A stretch of DNA of 64,000 bases from Carettochelys insculpta (Eukaryota > Chordata > Testudines > Carettochelyidae). Under the pieces are notes generated by a model, which did no database searches, was not told where the DNA came from, and saw only the letters and a list, made by a program, of their open reading frames with translations. The stretch is from NCBI RefSeq assembly GCF_033958435.1, contig NC_134161.1:3844001-3908000 (forward strand), in the 5' to 3' direction. This document shows, in pieces, positions 25,531 to 38,500 of the stretch. The position numbers and the translations under genes are program-made. The first letter of the stretch is position 1. Each line of letters starts with the position of its first letter.

Positions 25531-25718
25531 TATCAGCGGGGTAGCCGTGTTACTCTGAATCTGTAGCAGCAACGAAGGGTCCTGTGGCACCTTATAGACT
25601 AACAGAAAAGTTTAGAGCATGAGCTTTCGTGAGTTAACTCACTTCTTCAGATGCTGGTCTTGGAAATGCTCTAAGCTTTTCTGTTAGTCTATAGGGTGCC
25701 ACAGGACCCTTCGTTGCT
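25531..25718 (+). mobile_element. Foldback turtle SINE with perfect 12-bp target duplication
   Basis: The head TATCAGCGGGGTAGCCGTGT runs into the body (arm 25568-25619), then tail CACTTCTTCAGATGC, then the body again inverted (arm 25667-25718). The 52-bp arms differ at two positions only. The 12 bp ATTATTAGCCTG at 25519-25530 recur exactly at 25719-25730, directly outside the structure, so it inserted as one unit. Confidence 0.92.
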
Positions 25719-25824
25719 ATTATTAGCCTGGGTGCTCACAAAACATAAATTTCATGTAATTCACAGACTGAGCCACGGTGAAGTAAATGGGACAATCAAA
25801 AAGCGAATTAGTTCACATTTGTTT

Positions 25825-26040
25825 ATACGACAGTACCAGATAGACTAACACATCTTTTGGAGCCTAAGCTTTTGTGGGGAAAGACTTGCTTCGTCAGTTG
25901 CACTGTGACATTGCATCTGACGAAGACGGTCTTTGCCCACAAAAAGCTTAGGCTCGAAAATATCCGTTAGTCTATAAGGTACCACAGGACGTCTCGTTTG
26001 TTTTTTGTGGATACAGACTAATATAGCTACCCCTCTGATA
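25825..26040 (-). mobile_element. Foldback turtle SINE, reverse orientation
   Basis: On the minus strand the head TATCAGAGGGGTAGCTATAT (26,040 end) leads to body and tail, and then an inverted body. Arms are about 25,841-25,902 and 25,913-25,975, centred on CACTGTGACA. It lies about 100 bp from the preceding foldback copy. Confidence 0.85.
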
Positions 26041-28062
26041 ATTATAGTTCCAGGACACCACTGTCAGGTCACCACTGTACCTAACACTGGGCAAAAATAG
26101 CTATCAGCCCAAGAGCTACCACAATCAAAGCAGCAAAGGTGGGAGGAATCATCACATTTGCACCTTTATCCCGAGGTGGATATTTCCTTTCCCTTTGCTC
26201 TGGAAAATAATCATTCCCTCTCAAATTGCTATTTTATACTGCAAAAAAGTGTCACATTAGCTGAAGTGGAAAAATTAGTCTCCCCCACCAATCCCTAAGA
26301 CAAACATCCATCAGCCTTAATGTAGGAACAACATTAAGGAATGAGTAGTGCCTTCAGACTCTCCTGACGCTCCCCACAAGATGGCTTTTTAGTATCCAAA
26401 AACATGTCCCTTAGACAGTGTACCAAAACAGTCATTTCATGTAGGGGTTACAGAACAGACATGAGATCGTGATATCTGGTAGGAAAGCCATTCCCAAACT
26501 GACTTACACTCACAGTAAGAATCCAGAAGGGTATGTGTCTGTTTCGCTGTCAAATCATTGAACCATCTCCTGCTAGTTTTAATTTCATGTATCAGCCCGC
26601 ATTTTCTTTGCTCACGTGAAACGCACAGAAAAGGTGAGGTCCTACAACCACTGTCAGTTAGAAAGAGCAGAAGCTGCTACGGTATGAAATATGAGCCACA
26701 GCATGTTAGGGTGTTCAGTTTCAAAAAACCAAGTGCTGCTTGGATTTCAATTTAGGTGAAATATCATTTTGGCAGAGGCAACCTGTATTTTAAATAATAA
26801 ACACACAAGCAAGCTTTTCCTCCTGTTTTTACAGCTGCCTCTGACACAGCAATCGCACAGCATGGCACCGAAAAGATGAATATAGCAATATGACCCTTAA
26901 TTTACAAAATGAATTCACAGATGTCAGCAATAGCTGGTAGTTTGGTGGCTTGCTTGCAAATGTATCTTAGTTTCAAGTACAATACCAAAAATATTGAATT
27001 TGCTTGAATAACGGGCAGTCAGGTAAACACAAAGGCTGCTCAACTCACAATGTGTTCTGTCATGCTGTGAGGTAAATCTAGCCAGCAGCTTCTTGTGCCT
27101 GTTTCTCCAACTTCACTACAACTGTATGTGAATTGTGGTGTCTAAGGATACTTGTGCTTTTATTGACATCTTGAAACTAAAAACTTAGATGATTGCTGAA
27201 AGCTGCTCTGATTAAAAGAAACACATGTCAAGGTTCTTAATACTTACCAGAGAGGCAAGTGCTGAATTTCTCTGCCTTATTTGTCAATAGGCATCTTCAC
27301 CCAAAGTTAAATTACTAACAAAGGTGTCCCAAAACACACTTTTTGGTAAAAATACTTTTCAGAGGCCTAAACCCATGAGAAATGTTTATAGTTTGTGGAG
27401 GGTTTTTTAAATCCAGAGGAAGCAGTAATTTTTTTAAAAATAAAGCATTTATTTCAAAACAATTTTTAGACAGCGACGCATTTTACATAACCATTGAAAG
27501 TTTAAAAAGTCAATTACACCATCTTTTGATCATTTAAAAGGTTTGTTTTTCTTAAGTTTTAAAACAAACTCAAAAGTGCAGGTTTTCTCCCATGAAAATC
27601 AAGGTCCTACTTGATGGCTCTGGCATTTTAAAATGAGAACTGCTATTCGCCACACTTGGTGCTTAAATCACACTGATTTACAAACAAGCTGATAAATATA
27701 TGTGTAAAATTTCAATGATACTTTTAATTTTTACAGTTCAATGAATTTGTTGGAGAATCAATATCTAAATTTTTAGATGTCTTATGGTTATGTTTTAAAG
27801 ATGGTGGTTTTCTGCTGTTGCAGTCACAGATCTTGCAAGTCATGAACTACCTCTTGAAACAGGAGGAGGGATGTGAAAATAACCTTATAGAAAAGAATCA
27901 ATATTTTTTCATAGTAAAATCTGGCTCCTAGTAGTTTTCATGAAACTGCCACATTACCACATCTATTAAAATGGGATTTACGAAAATATTTTGGCACCAG
28001 ATCTCATTGCCTGGGTCTACTGCCCGCTTTAAGTAAAAAGACGATTAAGTCAAAATACAAGT

Positions 28063-28095
<33 letters not shown>

Positions 28096-28679
28096 CCCAT
28101 GTGTCTTCTTCCATCAAAACTTAACCCAGCAAGAAGTTAATTTAGCTACATCTACCAGTTTAAAAAAATATTTTTCCAAAATGCATGCTGCATGAGGATC
28201 AGAAATACTAGTTTAGAATGCTACGAAAATAAGGGAGTCTGCACTCTCTCAGGAACTAGCTTCCAAGATGCTATATCTTAACACTTACATTACGATGTGT
28301 GATTCAAGGAACTTGGTGAACAAACAGAGCAAAAACCACCTGCATTCTGCCAAACGTCTTGTATTTCATACATAACTTTTGAAACAAGTGTTCTGAAACT
28401 GTGACAGGATTAAAACACTTAGTTTTACTCAGCTAAAACCAATTACTTTCTTATTTACAAAAGAATTGATAGTTTCTGGCAAACTGTGCAACTAGGCTCA
28501 TATCCAAAGTTTGTAAGCAAGATGTAGTTTTCTGGCTTCCCTGCAGCTTGTTCAGCTTCAAATTATATTCACTGCACCTGTTCTGAAAATCATGCCCAAT
28601 AACATTCAGGGAACAGAACTGTCATGCTCAATCCATATGCGAACAGCTTAATTTTCTACTACTATTACTACACAGACTA
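26041..28679. other. AT-rich intergenic DNA between REXO2 and RBM7
   Basis: There are few recognisable repeats. Several AATAAA and TTTATT hexamers lie near 27,440-27,460. It may contain distal RBM7 3' UTR or conserved non-coding DNA, but no gene is visible. Confidence 0.4.
28064..28092. repeat. Poly-T run of about 29 bp
   Basis: An uninterrupted T run. It could be the A-tail of a reverse-strand retroposed copy, but I see no recognisable source sequence to its right. Confidence 0.9.
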
Positions 28680-29640
28680 GCTCATGATATTCACAAGGGT
28701 GTCTTGACAGAATTCTACAGCATACTGTCAGGAGTGCGACAACAGTGCCCATTGTCACCTTTCCTGCTCTTGATGACAATGGACTGAATGATTATCAGGA
28801 CAAGAGAGAGCCATTAACGAGGCATTCAGTGGACACTTTGCAGAGGGCATTGATTTTGCTGGTGATGTCACCCTCCTTTCACATCAATATGAAAGCATGA
28901 AAGAAAAGGTCACAACACGAGCCAAAACTGCCCTCAAGGATTGGACTGAGCATTAACAGGGGAGGAGTAAGACAAATGAGGATCAACCAGTCCAATACCA
29001 CCACCATTATAAAGGGAGGGGATGACTTGGAAGATGTGGAGCAGTTCACCTACCCGGGGAATATTATGGGCAGAGATGAAAGAACAGATAAGGGTATTAA
29101 TTCCAGGATAGGGAAAGCAACAGCTGTATTCAAGACTCTCCATCCCATACAGAGGTCACAAACAATGTCTGCCAAGATGACACTGCAGATCTTCAACAAG
29201 TGTGAGGTGTGCTCTTGTTTGGATGTGAGAGCTGGCATACTAAAAAGTCTTCAAATTGCAAGCTACAGACGTTCATAAAGAGATGCCTGAGGTACATCCT
29301 TCACATCAAAGGGCAAGACTTTCACAAGTGAGGAGTTTGGAACAGAGCAGGACAAAAAACAATTGACAGTGAAATCAAGAGAAGAAAGTGGGGACGGCTA
29401 GGCCACACTCAGAAAACCATCATCCAGCAAAGTCTGTCAAGCTCTCACAGGGAATCCGCAAAGAAAACACAAAAGAGTAAGACCTCGGACAACGTGGAGG
29501 TGGTCTACTGAGATTGAGGGACAACAAATGGGGTAATCCCTGGAGCCAGCTAGAAGTTTTGTCCCAAACCGAGGGCCGCCGGGGAGACTTGTAGCTGTCA
29601 TACGCTCCACGTGGAGTGCAAGGGTTAAGCAGTAGTATTA
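28680..29640 (+). mobile_element. Decayed non-CR1 LINE with RT and C-terminal region
   Basis: Translated pieces match a widespread endonuclease/RT-type non-LTR element: SGVRQQCPLSPFLL-like text near 28,730, IDFAGDVTLLSH near 28,850, and GDDLEDVEQFTYPGNIMGRD near 29,015-29,080 with GINSRIGKATAVF after it. Stops and frameshifts break the frame, and the catalytic FADD is FAGD. The right end runs into AGTAGTATTACT, consistent with a short-repeat tail. I cannot assign the clade. Confidence 0.75.
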
Positions 29641-30912
29641 CTATGCAAAAGGAAGAGCTGAGTTAAATTGTTTCATATTTCATTCTTTGCACATTTATTA
29701 AATTCAAGGGATCAGTAAGTTTAACTTAAGGATTGTGTATATGTGAAGAAAAAGATAAGTGTTACTGTTTACAAAGGGCAGTGGTTCCGATATCATTAAA
29801 ACTTTGTCGTAAAGTGTCAGGTTTATCAAATCACTCCTGTATAACCTCCCTCACCATTAAAAAACACACCAAAAGGCAAAGCCAAAAAAGGTTGATCTTT
29901 ATAAAATTAAAGACTGAGTCTTTGGAAGATACTCATTACTCCAGAAATCTTCTGCCAAAGCTTTTTTTAAACTCTTCAAATTCATTTCTGCCCTACAATG
30001 AAATGTTAGATGCCTTCTGATGTATCAATTCCTGTATCTTTGCTTGCGAGGGCACAGGCTTTAACCACTCTTATGGCATACACAAGAACAGAAAATGGGT
30101 AACTCCTTTACAGCACTAAAGTTACATCTCATTATTGCACTTTACAGAACTGATTGTAATATTTGATTATTGTAGCGGGGAAGATTTGTGTTAGTCAAAA
30201 ATGGAGCCTGATTAGTTTGAAATCCTCTTCAGTCACAAAATAATATTCCTTCTCTCACATCTGTCTAATCCGAAAGGAAATCTTATAAAATATGCTTCAT
30301 TTAGATTTTTTGGATATTAAAAAAACCTCATGACTACAGTTTGAGCGCAAAGCCTATGAGACGAGCAAGCAACAGATTTTTATACATAGTTGCAGATTTA
30401 CATGCATTTATCTGCTGCTGATTTTTCAAAAATACATGTAATTTGTTTACCTAGAATCCTGCAAATATCCATGGATCTGTTTGCAGATGCAAACATCAAT
30501 TCTGTATCCATACAGGGCTCTATTTGTAATGCCCAGAGAGATCTGAACTATTAATCTGGAGTCTCCATGACTCAAATACTGCAATTTGTCAATCAATGCT
30601 AAACTTCAACTAAGACTGTGGTCCTTAGTGATGTCTTTAAGTCCTTCAGGTAGAGAGTTTGAGCATAGTCTTTCCTCTCTTGGCAATACAGAGCATACAG
30701 GGTATTCTATTTTTTTCCCTTATTCTGACTAGGTTGGTTATGATCAAGTAAATGTGATTCTTAATCTCTCTTATGTAAAAGACATTTAAATCAAACATCT
30801 GAAAGAGTCAGACATCAGAAAGCCCTCTAGTTTGTTCCGTGTGTCGGACTGCCACTCAGTTCTCACTCAACCCCAAGTCTGACAAACATTAGCTACGAAG
30901 GAGAAACACAAA

Positions 30913-31066
30913 GGCTGTGTCTACACTGAGCCCTACCAGGCATAAGGGTTTTTTTGTCTACACTGCTTCATTTCTGGTGTGAATATACAAATTAGCAACC
31001 ACTTTGCATTTAAGACTCCTTATTTTTATCAAACTGTTGACACCAAGGCTCAGTGTAGACACAGCC
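30913..31066. mobile_element. Short MITE, 154 bp, with perfect 20-bp inverted ends
   Basis: The ends are GGCTGTGTCTACACTGAGCC and its exact reverse complement. The interior is AT-rich with no coding. The ends belong to the same GTCTACACT group as the larger elements at 18.0, 50.4 and 54.0 kb. No target duplication is obvious. Confidence 0.88.
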
Positions 31067-31699
31067 TAAGCTACAAACTGAAGAGTAACAGCTTTATGGA
31101 AAAGGTTTCTCTCTCAGTGATTCTTTGAAACTTTTCAATGAATATGCTTTTATAAAGTTTATTGCTATATTGAAACATAAGTATGCATCTATTAAAGTTG
31201 ATCAGAAGTCTGAATGGAGTTCAGTTATTTAAATAAGATTTCAATCCATATGGAATTCTGAGTCTAACAACCTCTTGGTTACTAATCTGGAAAAAAACAT
31301 TATTAAAGTTGTATACTGTACCTCAGAACATAATTATTTCACAACCGACTTAATAGGTATGACTGTCCTTAAGTAGTACTGCATAAAAATTAGGGGCATC
31401 TAAAACTAAGTACCCATTCCTCCTGTGCATTAAACACAAATTCTTTACATCAGAAAACACAGGTTAAATTCAGATTCTTTTCTAAAATACACATGAGATA
31501 CACCAAGGGATGCAATCAGTTCCTGAGTGGTATTTGTTGCACACAATTTCTTCAAACATTTAGGCTACTTAACATAATTTTTCAACAATTATAATCCAAA
31601 AACCCAAGATTAGAATGAAGGAGAGCAAATTAAGAAATCCTTAAATATAAAAACACACAACACAATGTTTTATCCACAGATTTTACAGGGGAATTACAC

Positions 31700-32144
31700 T
31701 GAATACTGTTTTCAATTCAAATTCAAAAACATTTATTTTGGCATGAAAACACAGTCTTCAATATTTATACTGCCACATGCCATACCACAAGGAATTTGTT
31801 TAACAGGATTACCATCAGACCTGTTGCAAAGACTCTTCTTAATTACACTACAAAAATACAAATTTTTTTTTTATAATACAATCAAACTGTACAACTTCAC
31901 CCCCACTACCTACTAAAATGATTTTTTTAAGTGTCTGTCATTTCTCTACATAAAACCCTGAGGTGAAAGGTTAATACAATAAAAATGCTTCATTTTTAAA
32001 AGGTACTGCAGGTGACTTGACAGCTTTTAAAAAAGTAACTTATGATGTTACTCTACATACTCTTAAAATCAATTTCAGACCTAGAGAAGAGCGCCCATAA
32101 AACGTTTCTAATAATAGTTCCTTAGAGCCCACTTTTAAGACTGG
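31700..32144 (-). other. RBM7: RBM7 3' UTR (minimum)
   Basis: AT-rich sequence follows the stop codon. The first clear AATAAA on the minus strand is at 31732-31737, giving a 3' UTR of about 0.4 kb. Longer forms are possible, since several further signals lie in the AT-rich stretch down to about 27,400. Confidence 0.45.
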
Positions 32145-32582
32145 CTAATGCCGGGATGGGCGCCATTTGCCATCTCTGTAGTTCTCTCTTCTGTTACAGT
32201 CATAGCTCCAGCCATCATGGCTCCTGTCTTCATAGCAGTACTCATCCCTATGCCCTCTGGAGTAGTGATCAGATCCAGGATCATGACTCCTGTCTTCAAA
32301 GCTATACTCATCTCTGTTTCCCCTGTAATGATGATCAGAAACATAGTCTCCAAAACGCTGTTCACGGTTAAAGTGTCTGCTGTCCGTATGATAAGGATGG
32401 GAGTTCTGCCTGTTCTTGCGCTGTGCTGATGATCCATCTGGACGACGCTGCATTTGTGAGCCAGAAGACTGATTAAATGAATGACTCTGCTGCTGCCCCG
32501 GGGAAGAATAACTGGACTGATCTGAATGCTGAGAACCATACTTTCCACTGTATTGTGACTGCTGCCACATACTATTATTCAT
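32145..32582 (-). CDS. RBM7: RBM7 exon 5: C-terminal half
   Basis: The exon has 438 nt from a C-rich acceptor (CCCCAG) at 32583-32585 to TAG at 32145-32147, giving 145 residues. It is rich in Gln, Ser and Tyr first, then in Arg, Asp and His, ending KWRPSRH. A 66-bp unit is repeated in tandem (anchor ATGGCTCC at 32217 and ATGACTCC at 32283, plus strand), giving two copies of an SDHHYRGNRDEYSFEDRSHD-like unit. Confidence 0.96.
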   Translation of the reverse strand: MNNSMWQQSQYSGKYGSQHSDQSSYSSPGQQQSHSFNQSSGSQMQRRPDGSSAQRKNRQNSHPYHTDSRHFNREQRFGDYVSDHHYRGNRDEYSFEDRSHDPGSDHYSRGHRDEYCYEDRSHDGWSYDCNRRENYRDGKWRPSRH

Positions 32583-35500
32583 CTGGGGGGGTAAAAAAAA
32601 GGCTAATCAAAAATAGAGGTCTTACTGATTATGATGGATACTAAATCAGCATGTAAGTCTGCTGAGACTGGGTAACTGATGGAAAAGTTTAGCACTATGG
32701 TGCAAAATTTAGGACTCCCATACAAAATGCGTATCAGCATTCATGGCAGTCACTCTCTACTGGAGTCTTCAATGGCATACAGCATTTTCATCCGTCTAAT
32801 CAACCACACCTGCATAACTCCTCTTCTCAATGATATACTAAATACAATTCAGAGTAATAAAAAGCAAGAGCATTTAAAATCTAGTTGTGATTTTTTGTTT
32901 TGACGTGATTAAACTGAGCTAAGAAACAGATGATCAAAAGGACACAAACGAAAACATGTAACATGCTGAGCATTTGTTTTCAGTGCTGAGAACGTTTTCA
33001 GAAGTTAAAATTCAAGCTGCAGAAAAATCAGAGCTCCGGGTTTTACTCATATGGATGCTAAAAGTTGTCCTTTATGGAAAAATATTTGTTCTTCTGCTGA
33101 AAAGCTTTGATGTGACTATTTATGAACAGAAGGACTGGGTGTAAGTTCACTGAGCAAGTTTAGAAAAATACATGGATTGCTTTATCTACAGTAACTCTTA
33201 GGTTCAGTTTCCAGGCACTAAGTACTTTAGTAGCAGGATCTGTAAACCTACTATAATAATACTTTCAATGCTCTATTAACACAGTGCTGTGAATCGGTAT
33301 CTGTTAAATAGGTATCCCTCAGTAAGAAGTACTTAAAACTAAAAGGAGAGAGCTATTTCATCTTATCCTCCCACTGCTTGTGACCAATACATTTTCTGTT
33401 TCTATTGATTTAATAGCATACCGCTCGTCTTTGAAGGTTATCAGAAGAGGAGAAAGACCTCTGCAGCATCGGCGTGGATAAGAATTCTCCTGCTAACATG
33501 TTATCTGCACTCCTATCGTATCTGCTGAAGAAAGATTAGGAAGTTTAGTCTTAGGCATTTCAAACCATAACTGCGCAAGGATCAGCAGCCTAATCACCAC
33601 CTCAGTTTTTTATAAATCAAACAGTGTTGTAACATTACCAAGATGTCTTTTTTTTTTAAAAAATGCAGTGCTTATTTTATGTATTTAAACAGCCCTTTGT
33701 CTTTTACTTCCATTTTTTGGTATGGGCCTTTCAAACAGCAAAGGGAAAAAATGGTTACAAACCACAAAAATTGGCAGATGGTCTTTGGGGCAGGTGGGAC
33801 AGCATTAGAAAAATGCTTATAGCTTTTTTCAAAAGGGACCAGCTTTCAAGACAGCCACATACCTTTGATGTTCTTACAAACTAGCAATACTTAGACTATC
33901 CTTTTTGGGCCACTAAGAAAACACGTCCTAGCTCTAAACATTTTATTTGGAAAGCAAATGAACTAAAGGTAACATTGAACAAAAACTAGCTTTTTGAGCT
34001 GAAACATAAATAATTGATAGAGGAAACTACAATTTCTTTGTATGCTAACCTGCACTATGTGTATTGCCTTATAGATCAGTCAAAATGTCAATATCACGTG
34101 ATGGTATCACAGAAGGCATAGAGATTTTTGTTTACCATTCCATTATTTAACGAACAACCTTATATCAAAAAAAAAAAAAAAAAGCCACCCCAGCGCCAGT
34201 GGACGTATCCGTGAGATTCTCGAACCATATGGATAAATTAATACTAAATAGATCAGTTACTCAGTGCCTTTCGAATTTTTTTCTGTGTACTATCATAACA
34301 AGAATTGAATCCCATTTAGATAATTTATATTCAACGTAACTATTATGATTGTATGTGACATGACTGTAGCCATAATTTACAAGTTAAAAAACAAACAAAA
34401 AAAAAATCAATAAGACTGTATTCATGTTCACAGATTAGGGCCTTTGTTCCCTTAAAAAACCCACAAACTCACCAAAACAAGGTAATTTCCCCCTCAGATT
34501 CACCATTTTTATTTTGTTGCCCCAACAGATACAACTGTGCTCCACGTACGAAGAGTATACATGAAGAAGACAACAGCCTCACAATGAAAATAAGGTGCAA
34601 GTGTTACTCCACGCATAAGCAGGAAAGCAACTACAGCAAAGTAGCCATTGAATCTATGGTAACTAGCAGATTTTCTTGATAAGCACTTGCTGGTAGGTGG
34701 AATAGAAGCCTTTACCTGTTAGAATTAGGGGCTGAATGAGGTGTGCTGGAAGGACTTGCATTAGCAGTTCCATGCTGGGAATAAGATGAATTGGCATCTT
34801 GAGATGCATGACTACTTCCTGAATTAAAACAAACATTGCATAAGATCTAAAGTACAGATAAGCAGTGAACACCTGTTAGGAGGTAGAAACATTTTGGAAT
34901 TGCTTAATTAGATATGGAGTTCCATCAGTGAACCACCAATGGACACAATCAGGTTGACCAAACAGGGTATTGTAACTGTTTTAATAGGGGATAGTAAAGA
35001 TGCGATCAGATGCAACTGTTACTAGTAACATGCCAGTAACAGTAACTTGAAAAAAACAACCAAAAACTGAAGCTACCAGTTTAGATGAGAGGTTCTCATG
35101 TACTCCTGAGGAGTCTTCCAGGGTGCGGAATATCTCAACTCAACTAGACATTGCCTTAGTTTTATAGTAAGCTTCATGAGAAGCAGTAGTGAAATCCAGT
35201 GTAAACTAAAATTCTTACACAGTGATTTGTTTATACTGCTCTGTGTATCATACAATCAAGCATGATAGTTTTACTTCATTTGATTTATTTTACAATTATA
35301 CGGTAAAATGAGAAAGTAAGCAATTTTTCAGTAATAGTGTGCTGTGAAACTTGTATTTTGGTCTGATTTTGTACATTACAAATCAGATTCTTGAAAAGGG
35401 CAAAGTAGTCTGGAACAGTTAAACCACTGGGTTAGAGAATATCTTGGAGCTATAAAATAGATAATTTAAACATATAGGCCCAGTCTGCACTACATGCCTC

Positions 35501-38500
35501 TTTTGGAGGAGGAATGCAAATGAAGTGCTGAGTTACAAATCTTACACTTCATTTGCACAATCTTACACAATTGCATTTTTGGAAGAGACTTTTCCGAAAG
35601 CAAAAAAACAGCCATGTAGACAGGGTTCCTTCAGGGGAAAAAAGCTCTTTCTGAAAGAACCCTTATTAATTTTATGTTTACATAAAATGAGGAATAAGGG
35701 TTCTTTTTTGAAGGGGGGGCGGAAAATAAGGATTCTTTTGAAAATAGGCTTTTTTCCCCAAAGGAACCCCACCTACACAGCTCTTTTTGCTTTTGGAAAA
35801 GTCTCTTCCAAAAACGTGATTGTACAACATTATGTGAATGAAGTATGAGATTTGTAAATCAGTGCTTCATTTGCATTTTCACTCTCCAGCAATTGCATTC
35901 CTCTTTCTGAAAGGGGAATGTAGTATAGACTGGAACATGGTAAAAACCTGAAGAGTGAGTTCTCCATTACTTGTAGATAAGGTGATGTTTAAGGAAGTTC
36001 ATTTCACACATGGTTTGAACCACACCTATGGACAGCAATGGATATATTGAGGCAGGGACCATCTCAGTTACAGCCAATCGATACCTACCACCGATTATTA
36101 ACAACTGGAGCCTTGCCTCTGACACAGACATGTACTGTATTATTCACCACATAATGGATTCGCTGAACTCAGTTTTTTCGCTTAAGAAATAGGCATGAAT
36201 ATTTTTAATATTGGTAGTTGACCCCACTTATCCAGGATGATCTCTAAATCTTTTGCGTGAATCCAAAAAGTTAAGGAGGTTATTCCTGTCCCTCCAGAAC
36301 ATTTAATAAAGACAGCAGCATGCTTCAATATAATATGCTAAGTAATTTTATAGTGTTTTGTCATGTTTACAACATTTTAATTTGCATATGTGTTAAACAA
36401 TCTACACAGAAAACATACTAAAATGCTGAACTTAAAAATTAATATAGATTACTTTAAATCTTCTTGGAAGATAACTGAAATTAGAATTTGTTTGGCCCAC
36501 ACAGTTTTGCTTAGATTTGTGTGGCTTCCCTGTGGAATCAAAGTGGGCGCTGTTCACCAAAAGGATCACCACCACTATGTGGTCTCTTAACCAAGAATTC
36601 CAACACAGATTTCTTTTTAGGAATCACAGTCACTCCCACTGGCAAACTCAGACATTCACTCAGGCGATTACTGTTGCCTCCAGAACATTATCCATCCTCA
36701 TGACTGCTACTCCATCAAACCTCATTAGAATTACAGGGAGAAGAGGAACTAAGATTATCCTCTTTCCAAACATGTGAATTCCAAAGTCTTGAATTAACAG
36801 CAATTCATCCCTACTTCAGAGGCTCTCATTTGCAAGCCTGTCCATTTCCAAAATACAAACTAACTTCTCATCTTCACTAATTTGCACCCTCCATATTCTT
36901 GCTTACCTTCCTCTTGGACACATCTTATTACTCTCTATAAAAGATCTTATGTCCTATTCTGATTAAAACTGAGGTGACAGACTAGGACTGTTGTGAAGAA
37001 CAAATCCCACTGAGTCTGAGGGATTTCTGCTGTTTCAATGCTACTAAGATGACCTGGGGCATGTACTCCACTCAACTGGAAGCCTTTCCCCCGCCCCCGT
37101 ACTGTGAATTTGCACAACCTTGAGAATATGTAGGTGTTCTAAGTACTGAGGTGTAAGTGATCCTAGTCAAAACTCACAATATTTACAATGTAAAAAAATC
37201 CCTGAAATTAAAATTAACACTACCTTAAGAAAAAAAAAAAAGCTAATGTTCACACAGACAACTCTCCAGCTGAAGGAAAAGTGTAATAAGGAAAGGCTAG
37301 CTTATACCTCTGTTTTGACACCTTAAATCTACCAACCATTAGAAAAGTGAACAACAATTAGATAACCTATAGTGAACTTTTTTTTATCTTAAAAAAAAGG
37401 TTAAGTTTTTTGTGAGGGGGAAAGATAACTCCACTTTGCCTCAAGCAGCTAGATTTTTTTAAATGTTTTATTTCATGGATACCTGATCGGAACTGAATTT
37501 TGATAGGCCTTCCAAAAAGTTTGATCCCATTAAGCAGACTCATTCCATAAGGGACAGATTCTTCATGTTTGAAATTCACAAATGCAAATTGCTTTGGTTT
37601 ACCATCTCTATCCTTAGGTATTTTAACTTTAATTACTGGACCTGCCTGCAAATCAAGAAACAAAAAAAGTTAAAAAGGGAGCAATTTCAGAGGAGTTTTA
37701 TTCTTACAAAGAATTTGGGGGGAAAAACCCAAGCAACTCATTAGCAAACACACAAGACACCGAACACTCATGCCAGCTCAATAAAGAAATGTTACATATG
37801 CGTGTTTAAGTGAAGCCCTTTGAAGGAGGGGGTATCTTTTTGTTATTTATGCATAAAATGCCATGATAGAGTTCTCCAGGCGCTATCATAATACAAAAAG
37901 TAATAATAATAATAATAATAATAAAGAGAAATGGGTGTAATTATGCAAGCCATCTATGCCACTCTGCGAACAAAACCTGCACTGCAATAGAAGGGTAAGA
38001 TCTCAATGAGAATTGAAAGACATTGGCTTAAAACTTAAACAAAAAGTGATTCTTGTCTCTGTATTTCCAGGTTTGAGGCTTTAGTCACCCATAGGTCAAA
38101 TTTCAAGCTTCCCTCCACAATAATGACTTTTTTTTAAAAAAAGTGTTCATCTCCCCCATATTAGGAGGGTTCAGTAGTTATGCACTGGCTTATCAACTAG
38201 AGTTCAAGACTAAGGACTCCCTGTATGACCTCAGTAAATTCATGTAGCCTTTTTGTGCTATGTCCTTCCATCTAAAAAAGTGAGAATAAATAACCCTTCA
38301 CTTCAGAGTATCGAGAGCAACGTATTAAAAAGTGTTGAAGTGCTTGGAGTTCTGCTAATAAAAAAAATTACTGTAAGAGCTGCACAGTATTCTTCGTCTA
38401 TCTACTTGAGCTGTTGGGCCTTCACAAAAACACACATCTTGAGCCTGGCAATAAAACATTGTTTAGTTCTGCTGATGCAGGATTCGATGGGCAAAAATCT

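Noticed and set aside
35525..35848. Open frames on both strands at 35.5-35.8 kb
   Set aside because: They mirror each other because the region is one palindromic MITE.
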